Program-made: the position numbers and the translations under genes
DNA from: UBA4736 sp002404015
GTDB lineage: Bacteria; Chloroflexota; Dormibacteria; Dormibacterales; Dormibacteraceae
Direction: 5' to 3'
Assembly (NCBI GenBank): GCA_036747295.1
Contig: DAIOCN010000026.1
Location: 1-39,041, forward strand
Length of the DNA: 39,041 nt
In this document: positions 7,534 to 15,442 of the stretch, in pieces
How positions within the stretch are numbered: the stretch's first letter is position 1
How the letters are laid out: each line of letters starts with the position of its first letter
Notes under the pieces: model-generated
The model's database searches: none
What the model was told of the DNA's origin: nothing
What the model saw: only the letters and a program-made list of their open reading frames with translations

Positions 7534-7971
7534 ATGGCCGCAGACCCCGTCGAGTACTCCCAACGCTGGGGGGTCCGCAGCTACGAGCTGGACAGCAACG
7601 GCCACGTCAACAACGCCGTCTACCTGAGCTGGGCGGAGGAGATCGCCACGCGCCACGCGGAGGCGGCCGGCTACGGGCTGGAGTGGACCGAGCGTCACGG
7701 CGGCGCCTGGGTGGTTCACCGCTCGGAGATCCTGCACCGGCGGCCGGCGGTCTACGGCGACCAGGTGGAGGTGGCGGTGCGGGTCGAGCTGATCAAGGGC
7801 GCCCGGGGGGTGCGCCGCACCTGGATCCGGCGGCTGCCGGACAACGAGCTGCTGGCGGAGGTGCTGACCGAGTGGGCGTGGGTCCGGCGAACGGACGGAC
7901 GCCCTATCCGGGTGCCACGCGAGCTGGTCGACCTGGTGACCCGCCGAATAGGAGAGGCCTCGGCCGGGTAA
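7534..7971 (+). CDS. hotdog-fold acyl-CoA thioesterase (YbgC/FadM-like)
   Basis: This 145-residue single-hotdog protein belongs to the 4-hydroxybenzoyl-CoA thioesterase group. The catalytic loop is YELDSNGHVNNAVYLSWAEE, with the conserved Asp20 and the GHVNN turn before the long helix. The strands that follow (WVVHRSEILHRRPAVYGD, VEVAVRVEL) are typical. Such enzymes hydrolyse acyl-CoA thioesters in the cytosol; chain or aryl specificity cannot be told. The start at 7534 is supported by the TACGTT box; an ATG at 7519 would add five residues. The dioxygenase-like gene follows after eight bases, so they probably share a transcript. Confidence 0.82.
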   Translation: MAADPVEYSQRWGVRSYELDSNGHVNNAVYLSWAEEIATRHAEAAGYGLEWTERHGGAWVVHRSEILHRRPAVYGDQVEVAVRVELIKGARGVRRTWIRRLPDNELLAEVLTEWAWVRRTDGRPIRVPRELVDLVTRRIGEASAG

Positions 7972-7979
7972 CAAAAGGC

Positions 7980-8930
7980 ATGGAACCCTCGGCCGGCCTG
8001 CACCATGTTACGGCGATCACCGGCGACGCCCGCGGCAACCTCGACTTCTACACGCGGGTGCTCGGCATGCGGCTGGTCAAGCGGACCGTCAACCAGGACG
8101 ACGTCTCCGCCTACCATCTCTTCTACGCCGACGCGGTGGGGAGCCCGGGCACCGACCTGACTTTCTTCGACTGGCCCGACACCCCGATCAACGTCCCCGG
8201 CGCGCCCGGGATCGCGCCGGTGGCGCTGCGGATCGACAGCGAGGAGGCCCTGGAGTGGTGGCGGAACGAGTTCGAGCGCCGGGGCGTCCCCCACTCCCAG
8301 GCGGGTGGCTCCGAGGGCTCGCTCAGGCTGGCTTTCAGCGACCCCGAGGGACAGCGCCTGGAGCTGGTGCCGGATGGCGGCATCCCGGGCGGCCGGCCTT
8401 GGTCGGGCAGCCCGGTCCCGCCCGAGTTCCGGGTCAAGGGCCTGTATGGCGTTACGATCACGAGCCTCCGTCCGGAAGCCACCGCGGCGCTGCTGACCCA
8501 AGGCATGGGGTTCCGCCTCGGCTCTCAGCGCGAGCTGGCCGACGGCGGCACCGAGTACTCGTACGTGACCGGCTCTGGCGGCCCTGGCACCGAGGTTCGG
8601 CTGAACGTCCCGGAGCGCGTGACCCCGGCCCAGCAGGGTCGCGGCGGCGTGCACCACGTCGCCTTCCGGGTCCTGGACGCCGCGGCCCAGGAAGAGTGGC
8701 GTGAGCAGATGGCGGTCCTGGGGCTGCGGCCAACCCCGGTGATCGACCGCTACTACTTCAAGTCGGTGTACTTCCGCGAGCCCGGCGGCGTGCTGTTCGA
8801 GATCGCCACCGACGGTCCCGGTTTCACGGCCGACGAGGCCGCCGACCACCTCGGCGAGGGCCTGGCGCTGCCGCCGTTCCTGGAGGCCCAGCGCGAGCGC
8901 ATCGAGGCCGGCCTGGTCCCGCTGGCGTGA
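7980..8930 (+). CDS. ring-cleaving dioxygenase of the MhqO/glyoxalase type
   Basis: This 316-residue protein has two VOC modules. The N-terminal one begins GLHHVTAITGDARGNLDFY, the signature of the MhqO/PcpA-like hydroquinone dioxygenase group. The C-terminal one has GVHHVAFRV (His225/226) and ends GGVLFEIATDGPGF with Glu274, which with His8/9 would form the 2-His-1-Glu Fe(II) site. The expected role is opening of hydroquinone-type rings or resistance to quinones. The ATG follows AAAAGG, a usable ribosome site, and lies eight bases after the thioesterase stop, so a CoA-linked aromatic degradation or detoxification unit is plausible. Confidence 0.82.
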   Translation: MEPSAGLHHVTAITGDARGNLDFYTRVLGMRLVKRTVNQDDVSAYHLFYADAVGSPGTDLTFFDWPDTPINVPGAPGIAPVALRIDSEEALEWWRNEFERRGVPHSQAGGSEGSLRLAFSDPEGQRLELVPDGGIPGGRPWSGSPVPPEFRVKGLYGVTITSLRPEATAALLTQGMGFRLGSQRELADGGTEYSYVTGSGGPGTEVRLNVPERVTPAQQGRGGVHHVAFRVLDAAAQEEWREQMAVLGLRPTPVIDRYYFKSVYFREPGGVLFEIATDGPGFTADEAADHLGEGLALPPFLEAQRERIEAGLVPLA

Positions 8931-8994
8931 GCCCATCCAGGGCGCCGGCAAGTCCGATTTCTCGAAGCCCGCAGCGGTACCGCGCCGTCGCGCC

Positions 8995-9001
8995 TGATAA
9001 T
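8995..9001 (+). promoter_or_regulatory. -10-like box upstream of a small ORF
   Basis: TGATAAT, the closest match to an extended consensus -10 in this intergenic stretch, ends nine bases before GTG 9011. Confidence 0.4.
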
Positions 9002-9010
9002 GGCGCCACT

Positions 9011-9187
9011 GTGAGAGGTGCCTTGGCCGGAGAGACGCACAAGCAGCCGGCCGCCCCCCGCCGGCGCCGGCAAAAGCCGATGCCGGACGGCCCCTTTGTG
9101 ATGCGCTCGCGCGCAGATCCCTCGCTGGCGCCACGGCGGAGCGAGCGGGCTCCCGACCCGCGGCCAAAGCGCAAGCCGGCCCGCTGA
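9011..9187 (+). CDS. possible small basic proline/arginine-rich protein
   Basis: This open frame encodes 58 residues starting GTG, with very high Arg, Lys and Pro content (QPAAPRRRRQKP, APDPRPKRKPAR). It has no recognisable domain. A TGATAAT box nine bases upstream fits the leaderless pattern seen at other genes. The composition is what GC-rich random frames also give, and the sequence could simply be the region between two genes. It ends eight bases before the stop of the convergent histidine kinase. Confidence 0.3.
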   Translation: MRGALAGETHKQPAAPRRRRQKPMPDGPFVMRSRADPSLAPRRSERAPDPRPKRKPAR

Positions 9188-9195
9188 CCTCCGGG

Positions 9196-11280
9196 TCAGC
9201 CCGCGGGCAGGGTCGCGATCGCGCGGGTGCCGACGCCCACCTCGCTCTCCAGGGCCAGGCTGCCGCCCATCAGCTCGCAGAGCCGGCGGGACAGCGGCAG
9301 GCCGAGCCCCGTACCCTCGCGTGACCGCTTGCGGCCACTGTCGATCTGGGCGAACTCGTCAAAGGCCCGCTCCATGTGCTCGGCGGCGATGCCGATGCCC
9401 GTATCGCTCACGACCAGCTGCACGGTCCGACCCTCGCGCCCCGCGGTGATGGTCACGCCGCCCGAGTCCGTGAACTTGATGGCGTTGGCAACAAGGTTCA
9501 ACGCCACCTGCCGGATGCGGAGGCGATCGCCGCTCGCTGCCAGCCGGGGCGGCAGGTCGACGACCAGCGTCAAACCCTTGGCGCGGGCAGCGGGCAGGAG
9601 CGTGCCCGCGACCTCTTGGACCAGCGGCCTGAGCGTGACCCGCTCGGTGTCGAGGTCCAGCTTGCCGGCGGCGACCTTGGAGAGGTCGAGGATGTCCTCG
9701 ATCAGGGCCAGCAGGTGCCGCCCGCTTGACTGAATCCGCGCGACGTGGCGCTCCTGGCGGTCAGTGAGGCTGCCCGCGCCTTCCATCTCGAGCAGCTGCG
9801 CGAAGCCGAGGATCGAGTTGAGGGGCGTGCGGAGCTCGTGGCTCATGCTGGCCAGGAATCGCGACTTGGCCTCGCTCTCCAGCTGCGCCTCCTCGGCCTG
9901 CTTGAAGCCGCTGATGTCGATGAATGTGGTCACCACCTGGACCAGCTCGCCGTCGCGGTCTCGGACCGGCACGGACTCGACCTGGAGCCACATCGGCTGC
10001 GCGCCGGGCGGAAGCAGCCGGCAGATGACACCCGTGACGGGCCTTCGGGTCCGGATCGCCGCTGCGCTGGGTGACTCGCTCAGCGGCAGCCCGTCCGCCT
10101 GGAGCATCCCACCGTTCGGTGCCACGGCATTCGAGCCGATCAGCTCGCTCAGCGAAAGGTTCAGGATCCGGGCGGCGGCGTCATTGGCTTCGAGGACCTC
10201 ACCGGCGGGGGAGAGCACCATGACCCCGCAGGCCATGGCTCCGTAGAGCACCCGGAAACTGAGCTCCGAGCCCGCCAGCTCCGAGTGGAGTCGCGCCGCC
10301 TCGAATGCAGGCGCCACCTGGGCTGCCACCAGTGAGAGGACCTGGTCGATCTCCGGGTCCTGGTCATCGCCCGCGCCCAGGGTGACGGAGACGGCCGCGA
10401 TGGCCCGGCCGTGCACAACCAGTGGCACCGCGAGGACCGTGACCCCGCCGCCGCGCCGGCGGGCCGGGCCGCGGCTGCTTATGGCTTTCGCCATGACCGC
10501 CCGCCGGAGGCGGCCGGCGGCCCCATCCGCATCGTCCTGCTCGGCAAGCACCTCGAGCTTTCGGGTCGCTGGATTCCAGCTCGCGAACGAGGCGCCCGAG
10601 CAGGCCAGCAGAGAGCGCACGCCATCGACGGCCGTTGCGGCCAGGGTCCCGGCGTCCAGGATCCCACCGGCCGAGACGGCCAGCTCGTGGAGTGCGCGGA
10701 ATCTCTGCGACTGTGCCTCGATCCCAGCCGTCGCCTGCCGGGCCTGGCGGTCGTACGCCTTGGCCATCCGGGTCAGGCTGGCATCGCAGCTGGCGGCCAC
10801 CACCCGGCGATCGCCGTCGGCGACTGCCTCGGGGGTCCCCAGCCGCTTCGCCTCCTGGCCGAGGATCGCGGTCAACGCGTCGCGCCAGCGCAGGTAGCCG
10901 CGCGCCATCTCCGCGATCGACACACCTACCCGGGCGGCCAGCTCGCCCTGCTCCGAGATCCAGCGGGCCTCGTCCTCGCTCGCGCTTTCCCCCGTCACCA
11001 ACCAGCGGGCGATCAAAAGGGTGGCGACCTGCCGCGTGGTCTGTCGCCGATCCTGGAGGTCGCGGCTGAGGGTTACCCGTTCCCCGCCTCGGGCTGCCAG
11101 CTCCAGCGTCAGCTGTTCGCAGTCCGCCAACCGGGCTCCGATCGCCAGGCCGAGCTCGACGGCGGCGGGGTCGGCGGGACGGGGGGAGGGTGCGAACGGG
11201 TGCGCGGGGGCCTCAGGTGAAATCGACGCCTTCGCCATTCCGGGCACTGTGAGGTGCTCCCCGGCTGCTGCCGGAGTCAT
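9196..11280 (-). CDS. GAF-PAS sensor histidine kinase
   Basis: This cytosolic sensor kinase of up to 694 residues has no membrane spans. In order it has a helical RsbRD-like N-terminal region (about 45-180), a GAF domain (195-330), a PAS domain (345-460; GVMVLSPAGEVLEANDAAARIL), HisKA with phospho-acceptor His481 in SMSHELRTPLN, and HATPase_c with N box (LNLVANAIKF), G1 box DTGIGIA and G2 box GTGLGLPLSRRL. No receiver domain and no adjacent regulator are present, so the partner must be elsewhere. The ligand is unknown; GAF and PAS suggest a small molecule, redox or light cue. An alternative ATG at 11238 gives 680 residues, and CACAGT lies 7 bases before it. Confidence 0.88.
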   Translation of the reverse strand: MTPAAAGEHLTVPGMAKASISPEAPAHPFAPSPRPADPAAVELGLAIGARLADCEQLTLELAARGGERVTLSRDLQDRRQTTRQVATLLIARWLVTGESASEDEARWISEQGELAARVGVSIAEMARGYLRWRDALTAILGQEAKRLGTPEAVADGDRRVVAASCDASLTRMAKAYDRQARQATAGIEAQSQRFRALHELAVSAGGILDAGTLAATAVDGVRSLLACSGASFASWNPATRKLEVLAEQDDADGAAGRLRRAVMAKAISSRGPARRRGGGVTVLAVPLVVHGRAIAAVSVTLGAGDDQDPEIDQVLSLVAAQVAPAFEAARLHSELAGSELSFRVLYGAMACGVMVLSPAGEVLEANDAAARILNLSLSELIGSNAVAPNGGMLQADGLPLSESPSAAAIRTRRPVTGVICRLLPPGAQPMWLQVESVPVRDRDGELVQVVTTFIDISGFKQAEEAQLESEAKSRFLASMSHELRTPLNSILGFAQLLEMEGAGSLTDRQERHVARIQSSGRHLLALIEDILDLSKVAAGKLDLDTERVTLRPLVQEVAGTLLPAARAKGLTLVVDLPPRLAASGDRLRIRQVALNLVANAIKFTDSGGVTITAGREGRTVQLVVSDTGIGIAAEHMERAFDEFAQIDSGRKRSREGTGLGLPLSRRLCELMGGSLALESEVGVGTRAIATLPAG

Positions 11281-11348
11281 CGCGGCGACGTTTGAGCGTC
11301 TGACTGGAGACTGTCAGCCGCTCCCGGCTCTGCGGCGCGTCCGGCTGA

Positions 11349-11522
11349 TCAGCCGCCCGTCCGGTGCTGATCGTCGTCGAGGCCCGGCTCGTGCTCCGGC
11401 GGCGGCCGTCCGCCCGTGTATTGGTCGTTGACCTGGACCGTCTCCTCGCCCGGCGCCTGGTCACTCGAGGGCTCGCCGGCCGGCTCTGGTCGGGAGGGCT
11501 CTGCCGCCTCGTCGTTTGTCAT
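11349..11522 (-). CDS. small acidic disordered protein
   Basis: This 57-residue frame is rich in Glu, Asp, Pro and Gly (TNDEAAEPSRPEPAGEPSS, PPPEHEPGLDDDQ) with no hydrophobic core, and is predicted to be fully disordered. I know no family for it. A TAGCGT hexamer ends eight bases before the ATG, the same box and similar spacing as at 6970 and 32541, and GTGGAG could also act as a ribosome site. It lies alone between the kinase gene and the divergent membrane protein gene. Confidence 0.5.
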   Translation of the reverse strand: MTNDEAAEPSRPEPAGEPSSDQAPGEETVQVNDQYTGGRPPPEHEPGLDDDQHRTGG

Positions 11523-11530
11523 CGCGCTCC

Positions 11531-11536
11531 ACGCTA
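11531..11536 (-). promoter_or_regulatory. -10-like box for the small acidic gene
   Basis: TAGCGT on the minus strand, eight bases before ATG 11522. Confidence 0.4.
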
Positions 11537-11584
11537 CGCCGCCCGGGCCGCGAGGTGGCTACCCCAGGTGAGCCCAGCGATCCG

Positions 11585-11596
11585 GCAGAATTCTGC
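11585..11596. promoter_or_regulatory. 12-base palindrome, possible operator
   Basis: GCAGAATTCTGC is a perfect palindrome ending seven bases before ATG 11604. It overlaps the position where a -10 box would lie for the DUF4190-like/GH5 operon. No regulator gene is nearby. Confidence 0.35.
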
Positions 11597-11603
11597 AGGC
11601 ACG

Positions 11604-11843
11604 ATGCCACGCCTCCACCGGGGCGCGATCTGGGCGGCGTTCCTCGGTGCCCTGAGCCTGGTGCTGGGCCTGCTCGGCCCCTTTGCCATCCGGGCCGGCC
11701 TGCGCTCCCTGCGCGCCATCGGCGCCTCTGGCGGGCAAGCCCGCGGCGAGACCCTGGCCCTGTTCGGGTTGGGCGCCGGCCTGCTTTCCACGCTGTTCCT
11801 GGTGGTCGGGCTGGCCTACTTCGTGCTGGCGGCCACCAGGTGA
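11604..11843 (+). CDS. small two-span membrane protein, DUF4190-like
   Basis: This 79-residue protein has two hydrophobic segments: AIWAAFLGALSLVLGLLGPFA and, after a short loop RSLRAIGASGGQARGE, LALFGLGAGLLSTLFLVVGLAYFVL. The small size, two spans and GQARG-type loop match DUF4190-like proteins; the function is unknown. The TGA stop overlaps the GTG of the glycosidase gene (GTGA), so the two are translationally coupled. The longer upstream frame on this strand has no coding character and was not used. Confidence 0.6.
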   Translation: MPRLHRGAIWAAFLGALSLVLGLLGPFAIRAGLRSLRAIGASGGQARGETLALFGLGAGLLSTLFLVVGLAYFVLAATR

Positions 11844-13624
11844 GGCGCTGGGGCTGGAGGGGACTCGCCGCGCTTCTCCTCCTGCTGGCGGGGGCCGCCA
11901 CCTACCCGGGCGCGGACATCGCCGCCTTCGCCGCGCGGGCCGGCCGTTCCGGCCAGCCCGCCGGACCGGCGCCGCCGGGCCCGCTACCCTGGCTGCACGT
12001 GGAGCACCCACCCTCCGGCCGCCCCTTCATCGCCGACCCCGAGGGACGCCAGGTGATCCTCCGCGGCAGCGTGGTGGCGGGGCTGGTGGACTGGTGGTCG
12101 GGCAGCAATCTCGCCGACCTGGCGCCGGCGCCGCTCTTTCCGATCGACCCCGCCGCATACGAGAACGGCTGTCCGGCCAACAGCGACCTGATCCGGGTCC
12201 CCCCGGTCTGCCGCAACGATTTCGACGAGATGCGCCGGCTGGGCTTCGACGTCGTCCGCCTCGGCCTCTCCTGGAGCCTGCTCGAGCCGCAGCCGGGCCG
12301 CTACGACCAGCGCTACATAGACCGGGTCGCCCAGGTGGTCGGCTGGGCCCGCGACAACGGGATCTACGTGATCCTCGACATGCACCAGGACGCGTACTCG
12401 CGCTACCTGCCCCGGCCCGACCCGCCGCCGCTCCCCTACGGGCTGCCGCCGGCCCTCCACGACCACGACGGAGCCCCGGCCTGGGCCGTTTACACGGACG
12501 GCCTGCCCAGCGAGCGCTTCATCGGCCAGCGCGAGATTAACCCCGCGGTCGGTGACATGACGACCAGCTTCTGGCTGAACCGAGGCGGCCTGCAGGACCA
12601 CTACATCGGGGCGGTCGCGGCTTTGGCCAGGCGATTCCGGGAGGACAGTACGGTGGCCGGCTACAACCTCCTCAACGAGCCCTGGCCCGGCTTCTTCGAT
12701 TCCCCCTACTTCGACGACCTCTTCCTGATGCCGTTCTACAGGCGCGCCATCGACGCCATCACGGGCGTCCGCGACGGCCTCCCCTGCCCGGCCGCGGCGC
12801 CCGCCCTGGCGGCCTGCGGCTACCCGGACCTGGGCATCCACGATCGCCGCCACCTGGTCTTCTTAGAGGCCAACCACCTGCGCGGCCAGACCGACTTCGA
12901 CCTCCACCTGCCGCTGGCGCTCAGCTCGTACCCCAACATCGTCTACGCGATCCACACGTACACGCACAAGTTCACCTTCGACGCGATCTTCAACCTGAAT
13001 CCCAACGCGTACCCGCCCGGCGGCTACGAGCTGTCCTACAACAGCGCCGAGGCCGCCGCCCGCTCCCTCGACGCGGCCCTCTTCGTGACCGAGTACGGCA
13101 ACGAGCCCAGCCTGGACACCAAGCTGCTCGTGCACCAGCTGGCCGAGCAGGAGCAGCACCTGGTGGGCTCCACCTACTGGCCGTGGAAGGAGAACTGCGA
13201 CTCGGGCATCACCTGGGGCCTGTACGAGGGGGTCTTCGGCGCCCAACCAGACCAGCGCTGCGCCGACCAGCGGGGGGCCTCCGCCGCCGCCTCGGCACCT
13301 CAGAATGGGTGCCTCCGGGCGAGCAAGGAGAGGCTCCTGGCGAGGGTCTGGCCGCGGGCGGTCGCGGGCACGCTGCGCTCCTATCGCTACGACCCCGACA
13401 CGGGGGTTTTCGCGATGGACGCAAGCGCCGCGAACGGGTCGCCGGACTCGGTCCTATACCTGCCGCCCGAGGTCACCGGCGCGGTGGAGAGCGGCGGCGC
13501 CGCCCAGGTACGGTCGGTCCAGGACCTGGCCGGCGGCGGCCGGCTGGCGATGGTCCAGCCGCTGGGCGGGGCTTACTCCGTCCACGTCACACCGGCGCCG
13601 CTCCGCCTCGCCGCCTGCGGCTGA
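11840..13624 (+). CDS. secreted glycoside hydrolase family 5 (endoglycosylceramidase-like)
   Basis: This 594-residue enzyme has an N-terminal signal or anchor segment (GLAALLLLLAGAATYPGADI). The (β/α)8 barrel shows GFDVVRLGLSWSLLEPQPG, IYVILDMHQDAYSRY, acid/base Glu280 in NLLNEPWPGF, the IHTYTHKF strand and nucleophile Glu418 in FVTEYGNEP, followed by GSTYWPWKENCDSG. Together with a C-terminal β-rich region this resembles the endoglycoceramidase branch of GH5. The substrate would be an extracellular β-glycoside, perhaps a glycolipid. It is coupled to the upstream small membrane protein by a GTGA overlap. Assignment to GH5 is firm; the subfamily is inferred. Confidence 0.88.
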   Translation: MRRWGWRGLAALLLLLAGAATYPGADIAAFAARAGRSGQPAGPAPPGPLPWLHVEHPPSGRPFIADPEGRQVILRGSVVAGLVDWWSGSNLADLAPAPLFPIDPAAYENGCPANSDLIRVPPVCRNDFDEMRRLGFDVVRLGLSWSLLEPQPGRYDQRYIDRVAQVVGWARDNGIYVILDMHQDAYSRYLPRPDPPPLPYGLPPALHDHDGAPAWAVYTDGLPSERFIGQREINPAVGDMTTSFWLNRGGLQDHYIGAVAALARRFREDSTVAGYNLLNEPWPGFFDSPYFDDLFLMPFYRRAIDAITGVRDGLPCPAAAPALAACGYPDLGIHDRRHLVFLEANHLRGQTDFDLHLPLALSSYPNIVYAIHTYTHKFTFDAIFNLNPNAYPPGGYELSYNSAEAAARSLDAALFVTEYGNEPSLDTKLLVHQLAEQEQHLVGSTYWPWKENCDSGITWGLYEGVFGAQPDQRCADQRGASAAASAPQNGCLRASKERLLARVWPRAVAGTLRSYRYDPDTGVFAMDASAANGSPDSVLYLPPEVTGAVESGGAAQVRSVQDLAGGGRLAMVQPLGGAYSVHVTPAPLRLAACG

Positions 13625-13653
13625 CGTGGACCCGATATAAGCTCGACAGGCCG

Positions 13654-14079
13654 ATGTACAGGTCCGAGGTGCTGCAGAGGGCAGACGCCGCGTGGTCCGA
13701 GTGGCGCGAGTTCCTCGCGGGCGAGTCGGCGGCCGACCGGGCGGGGCTGACCGGGGCCGACGGCTGGACCCTGGCGGAGGCGGTCGCGCATGTCGCCCGC
13801 TGGCAGGAGTGGGCGGCTGAGCGAATCCCCGCCCTGGCCGCCGGGGAACGTCTTCAGGTCCCCGACATAGACAGCCAGAACGCGGAATGGGCGGCCGGTG
13901 ACCGCGGCGCCGACTTCGTGGACTCGGTCAGCCGGATCGATCGCGCCTGGGCCGGTCTCCGCTCAGCCGTCGAGGAGGTCGCCGAGGAACACTGGAGCCG
14001 GACCATGGGCCGCCTCGTCGAGGCCAACACCTGGGAGCACTACACCGAGCACCAGGCCTGGCACCCTGCGGGCGCCTGA
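13654..14079 (+). CDS. DinB/mycothiol-dependent-like four-helix protein
   Basis: This 141-residue helical protein has the DinB/maleylpyruvate-isomerase pattern: a first helix (SEVLQRADAAWSEWREFL), then WTLAEAVAHVARWQEWAAERI with the first metal-site His, and a C-terminal TWEHYTEHQAWH carrying two more. Such proteins bind a divalent metal with three histidines and often use a low-molecular-weight thiol (mycothiol or bacillithiol) for conjugation. The substrate is unknown. The start ATG lies 29 bases after the GH5 stop. A second, unrelated-looking DinB protein is encoded at 23483-24001. Confidence 0.7.
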   Translation: MYRSEVLQRADAAWSEWREFLAGESAADRAGLTGADGWTLAEAVAHVARWQEWAAERIPALAAGERLQVPDIDSQNAEWAAGDRGADFVDSVSRIDRAWAGLRSAVEEVAEEHWSRTMGRLVEANTWEHYTEHQAWHPAGA

Positions 14080-14119
14080 AGTCCTGAGGTGAACTGGGGC
14101 GGCGGCGGCGGCCAGCCGA

Positions 14120-14125
14120 TACCCT
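14120..14125 (+). promoter_or_regulatory. -10-like box for the SDR gene
   Basis: TACCCT, seven bases before ATG 14133. Confidence 0.4.
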
Positions 14126-14132
14126 CTGCCTG

Positions 14133-14885
14133 ATGGACCTCGAGCTGGCGGGCAAGCTGGCCATCGTCACGGGCGGCAGCCGCGGAATCGGAAAGGCCGT
14201 GGCGCGCGAGCTGGCCCGAGAGGGGGCCAGCGTGGTCGTTGTCGGCAGGGACCAGGCGGCGCTGGACGCCAGCGCCCAGGAGCTGAGCCGGGAGACCGGC
14301 CGGCCTGTTGTCGCGATCGCTGCCGACACGGGGTCGGACGATTCGGTCAGGGCGATGGTCGCCGCCGCGGTCGAACGGCTGGGCGGCGTCGACATCCTGG
14401 TCAACGCAGCCGCGCAGCCGGGTGGCCAGGCCCCGCCTCCCCGGCTGGCCGAGATCAGCGACGCCCAGTTCTGGCCGGACGTGAACGTGAAGGTGATGGG
14501 CTACCTGCGCTGCATCCGGGAGGTGGTGCCCCACATGGCCGCGCGGGGGGGCGGCCGGATCGTCAACATCTCCGGGCTGGCAGCCCGCACCACAGGGTCG
14601 ACCGTCGGGAGCATCCGGAACGTGGCGGTGGCGGCGCTGACCAAGAACCTGGCCGACGAGCTGGCTCCCCAGAGCATCTCCCTGGTGGTGGTGCACCCCG
14701 GCCTGGTGCGGACCGAGAAGACCGCCCCCGACGCGCCGGCCCCGCCCTCCAGCCTGCTGGGGCGGCGCGTGGACGCCCGCGAGGTCGCCTACGTCGTCGC
14801 CTTTCTGGCCTCAGTGCGGGCTGTCGGCATCAACGGGGATGCCATCGCGGTGGGCGGCGGCGTCCGCGGCCCGATCTTCTACTGA
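14133..14885 (+). CDS. SDR-family protein lacking the catalytic triad
   Basis: This 250-residue short-chain dehydrogenase/reductase has an intact NAD(P) site (TGGSRGIG at residues 14-21, then NAAAQPGG). The usual catalytic Ser, Tyr and Lys are missing. NISG stands where NISS is normal, and GSIRN aligns with the YxxxK pentapeptide just before VAVAALTKNLADEL. The protein may bind the cofactor without classical reductase chemistry, or use other residues. The fold, length and C-terminal HPGLVRTE segment are otherwise normal. The gene ends tail-to-tail with the peroxidase gene, overlapping by seven bases. Confidence 0.8.
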   Translation: MDLELAGKLAIVTGGSRGIGKAVARELAREGASVVVVGRDQAALDASAQELSRETGRPVVAIAADTGSDDSVRAMVAAAVERLGGVDILVNAAAQPGGQAPPPRLAEISDAQFWPDVNVKVMGYLRCIREVVPHMAARGGGRIVNISGLAARTTGSTVGSIRNVAVAALTKNLADELAPQSISLVVVHPGLVRTEKTAPDAPAPPSSLLGRRVDAREVAYVVAFLASVRAVGINGDAIAVGGGVRGPIFY

Positions 14886-15364
14886 AGCGCGGCCTCGATG
14901 GCCGTCGTGACTGCCGGGTCCTCGGGCGCGGTCTTGGACCGGAAACGCCTGAGCACGCTGCCGTCGCGGCCGACCAGGAACTTCTCGAAGTTCCAGGCCA
15001 CATCGCCGGCCTTGCCGTTGTCGTCGGCGTGGGTCGTGAGCACCTCGTAGAGGGGGTGACGCCCGGGGCCGTTCACCTCGACCTTCGTGAAGAGCGGGAA
15101 GGTAACGCCGTAGTTGAGGCTGCAGAAGCTCTGTATCTGCTCGGCCTCGCCCGGCTCCTGCCCGCCGAACTGGTTGCAGGGGAAGCCGACGACGCTGAAG
15201 CCGCGCTCGGCGTACGTGTCGTGCAGTTTCTGGAGCCCGGCGTACTGGGGGGTGAATCCGCACTTGGAGGCCACGTTGACCACCAGCACGACCTTGCCTT
15301 CGAACTCCGACAGGCGAGCCGGCTCGCCGCTCAGCCTGGGTACCTCGACCTCGTAGACCGTCAT
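14879..15364 (-). CDS. thioredoxin-type glutathione peroxidase (Cys-GPx)
   Basis: This 161-residue cytosolic peroxidase reduces H2O2 or lipid hydroperoxides. Peroxidatic Cys35 lies in NVASKCGFTPQY, with the tetrad partners Gln69 (FPCNQFGGQEPG), Trp124 and Asn125 (DVAWNFEKFLVGRDG). The resolving cysteine is Cys81 in SFCSLNYGVTFPLF, the arrangement of non-seleno GPx enzymes that are recharged by thioredoxin rather than glutathione. The start at 15364 (MTVYEVEV) follows GTGGGAG and matches the family N-terminus. The much longer upstream frame runs through the divergent DUF1905 gene and is not coding. Confidence 0.9.
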   Translation of the reverse strand: MTVYEVEVPRLSGEPARLSEFEGKVVLVVNVASKCGFTPQYAGLQKLHDTYAERGFSVVGFPCNQFGGQEPGEAEQIQSFCSLNYGVTFPLFTKVEVNGPGRHPLYEVLTTHADDNGKAGDVAWNFEKFLVGRDGSVLRRFRSKTAPEDPAVTTAIEAALQ

Positions 15365-15442
15365 CTCCCACTCGAACGTGGCGGGCCGGCCACCATATTC
15401 CGTTCGCCCCCGCCCCGGCTGGCCTATTTTGGTGTGGCGAGC

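Noticed and set aside
7452..7979. N-terminal extension of the MhqO-like gene
   Set aside because: It is the thioesterase gene read in another frame. The family N-terminus begins at ATG 7980 after AAAAGG.
8927..9010. longer start for the small basic frame overlapping the dioxygenase stop
   Set aside because: The GTGA overlap is suggestive, but the added residues are low-complexity and the TGATAAT box favours GTG 9011. Even the shorter gene is doubtful.
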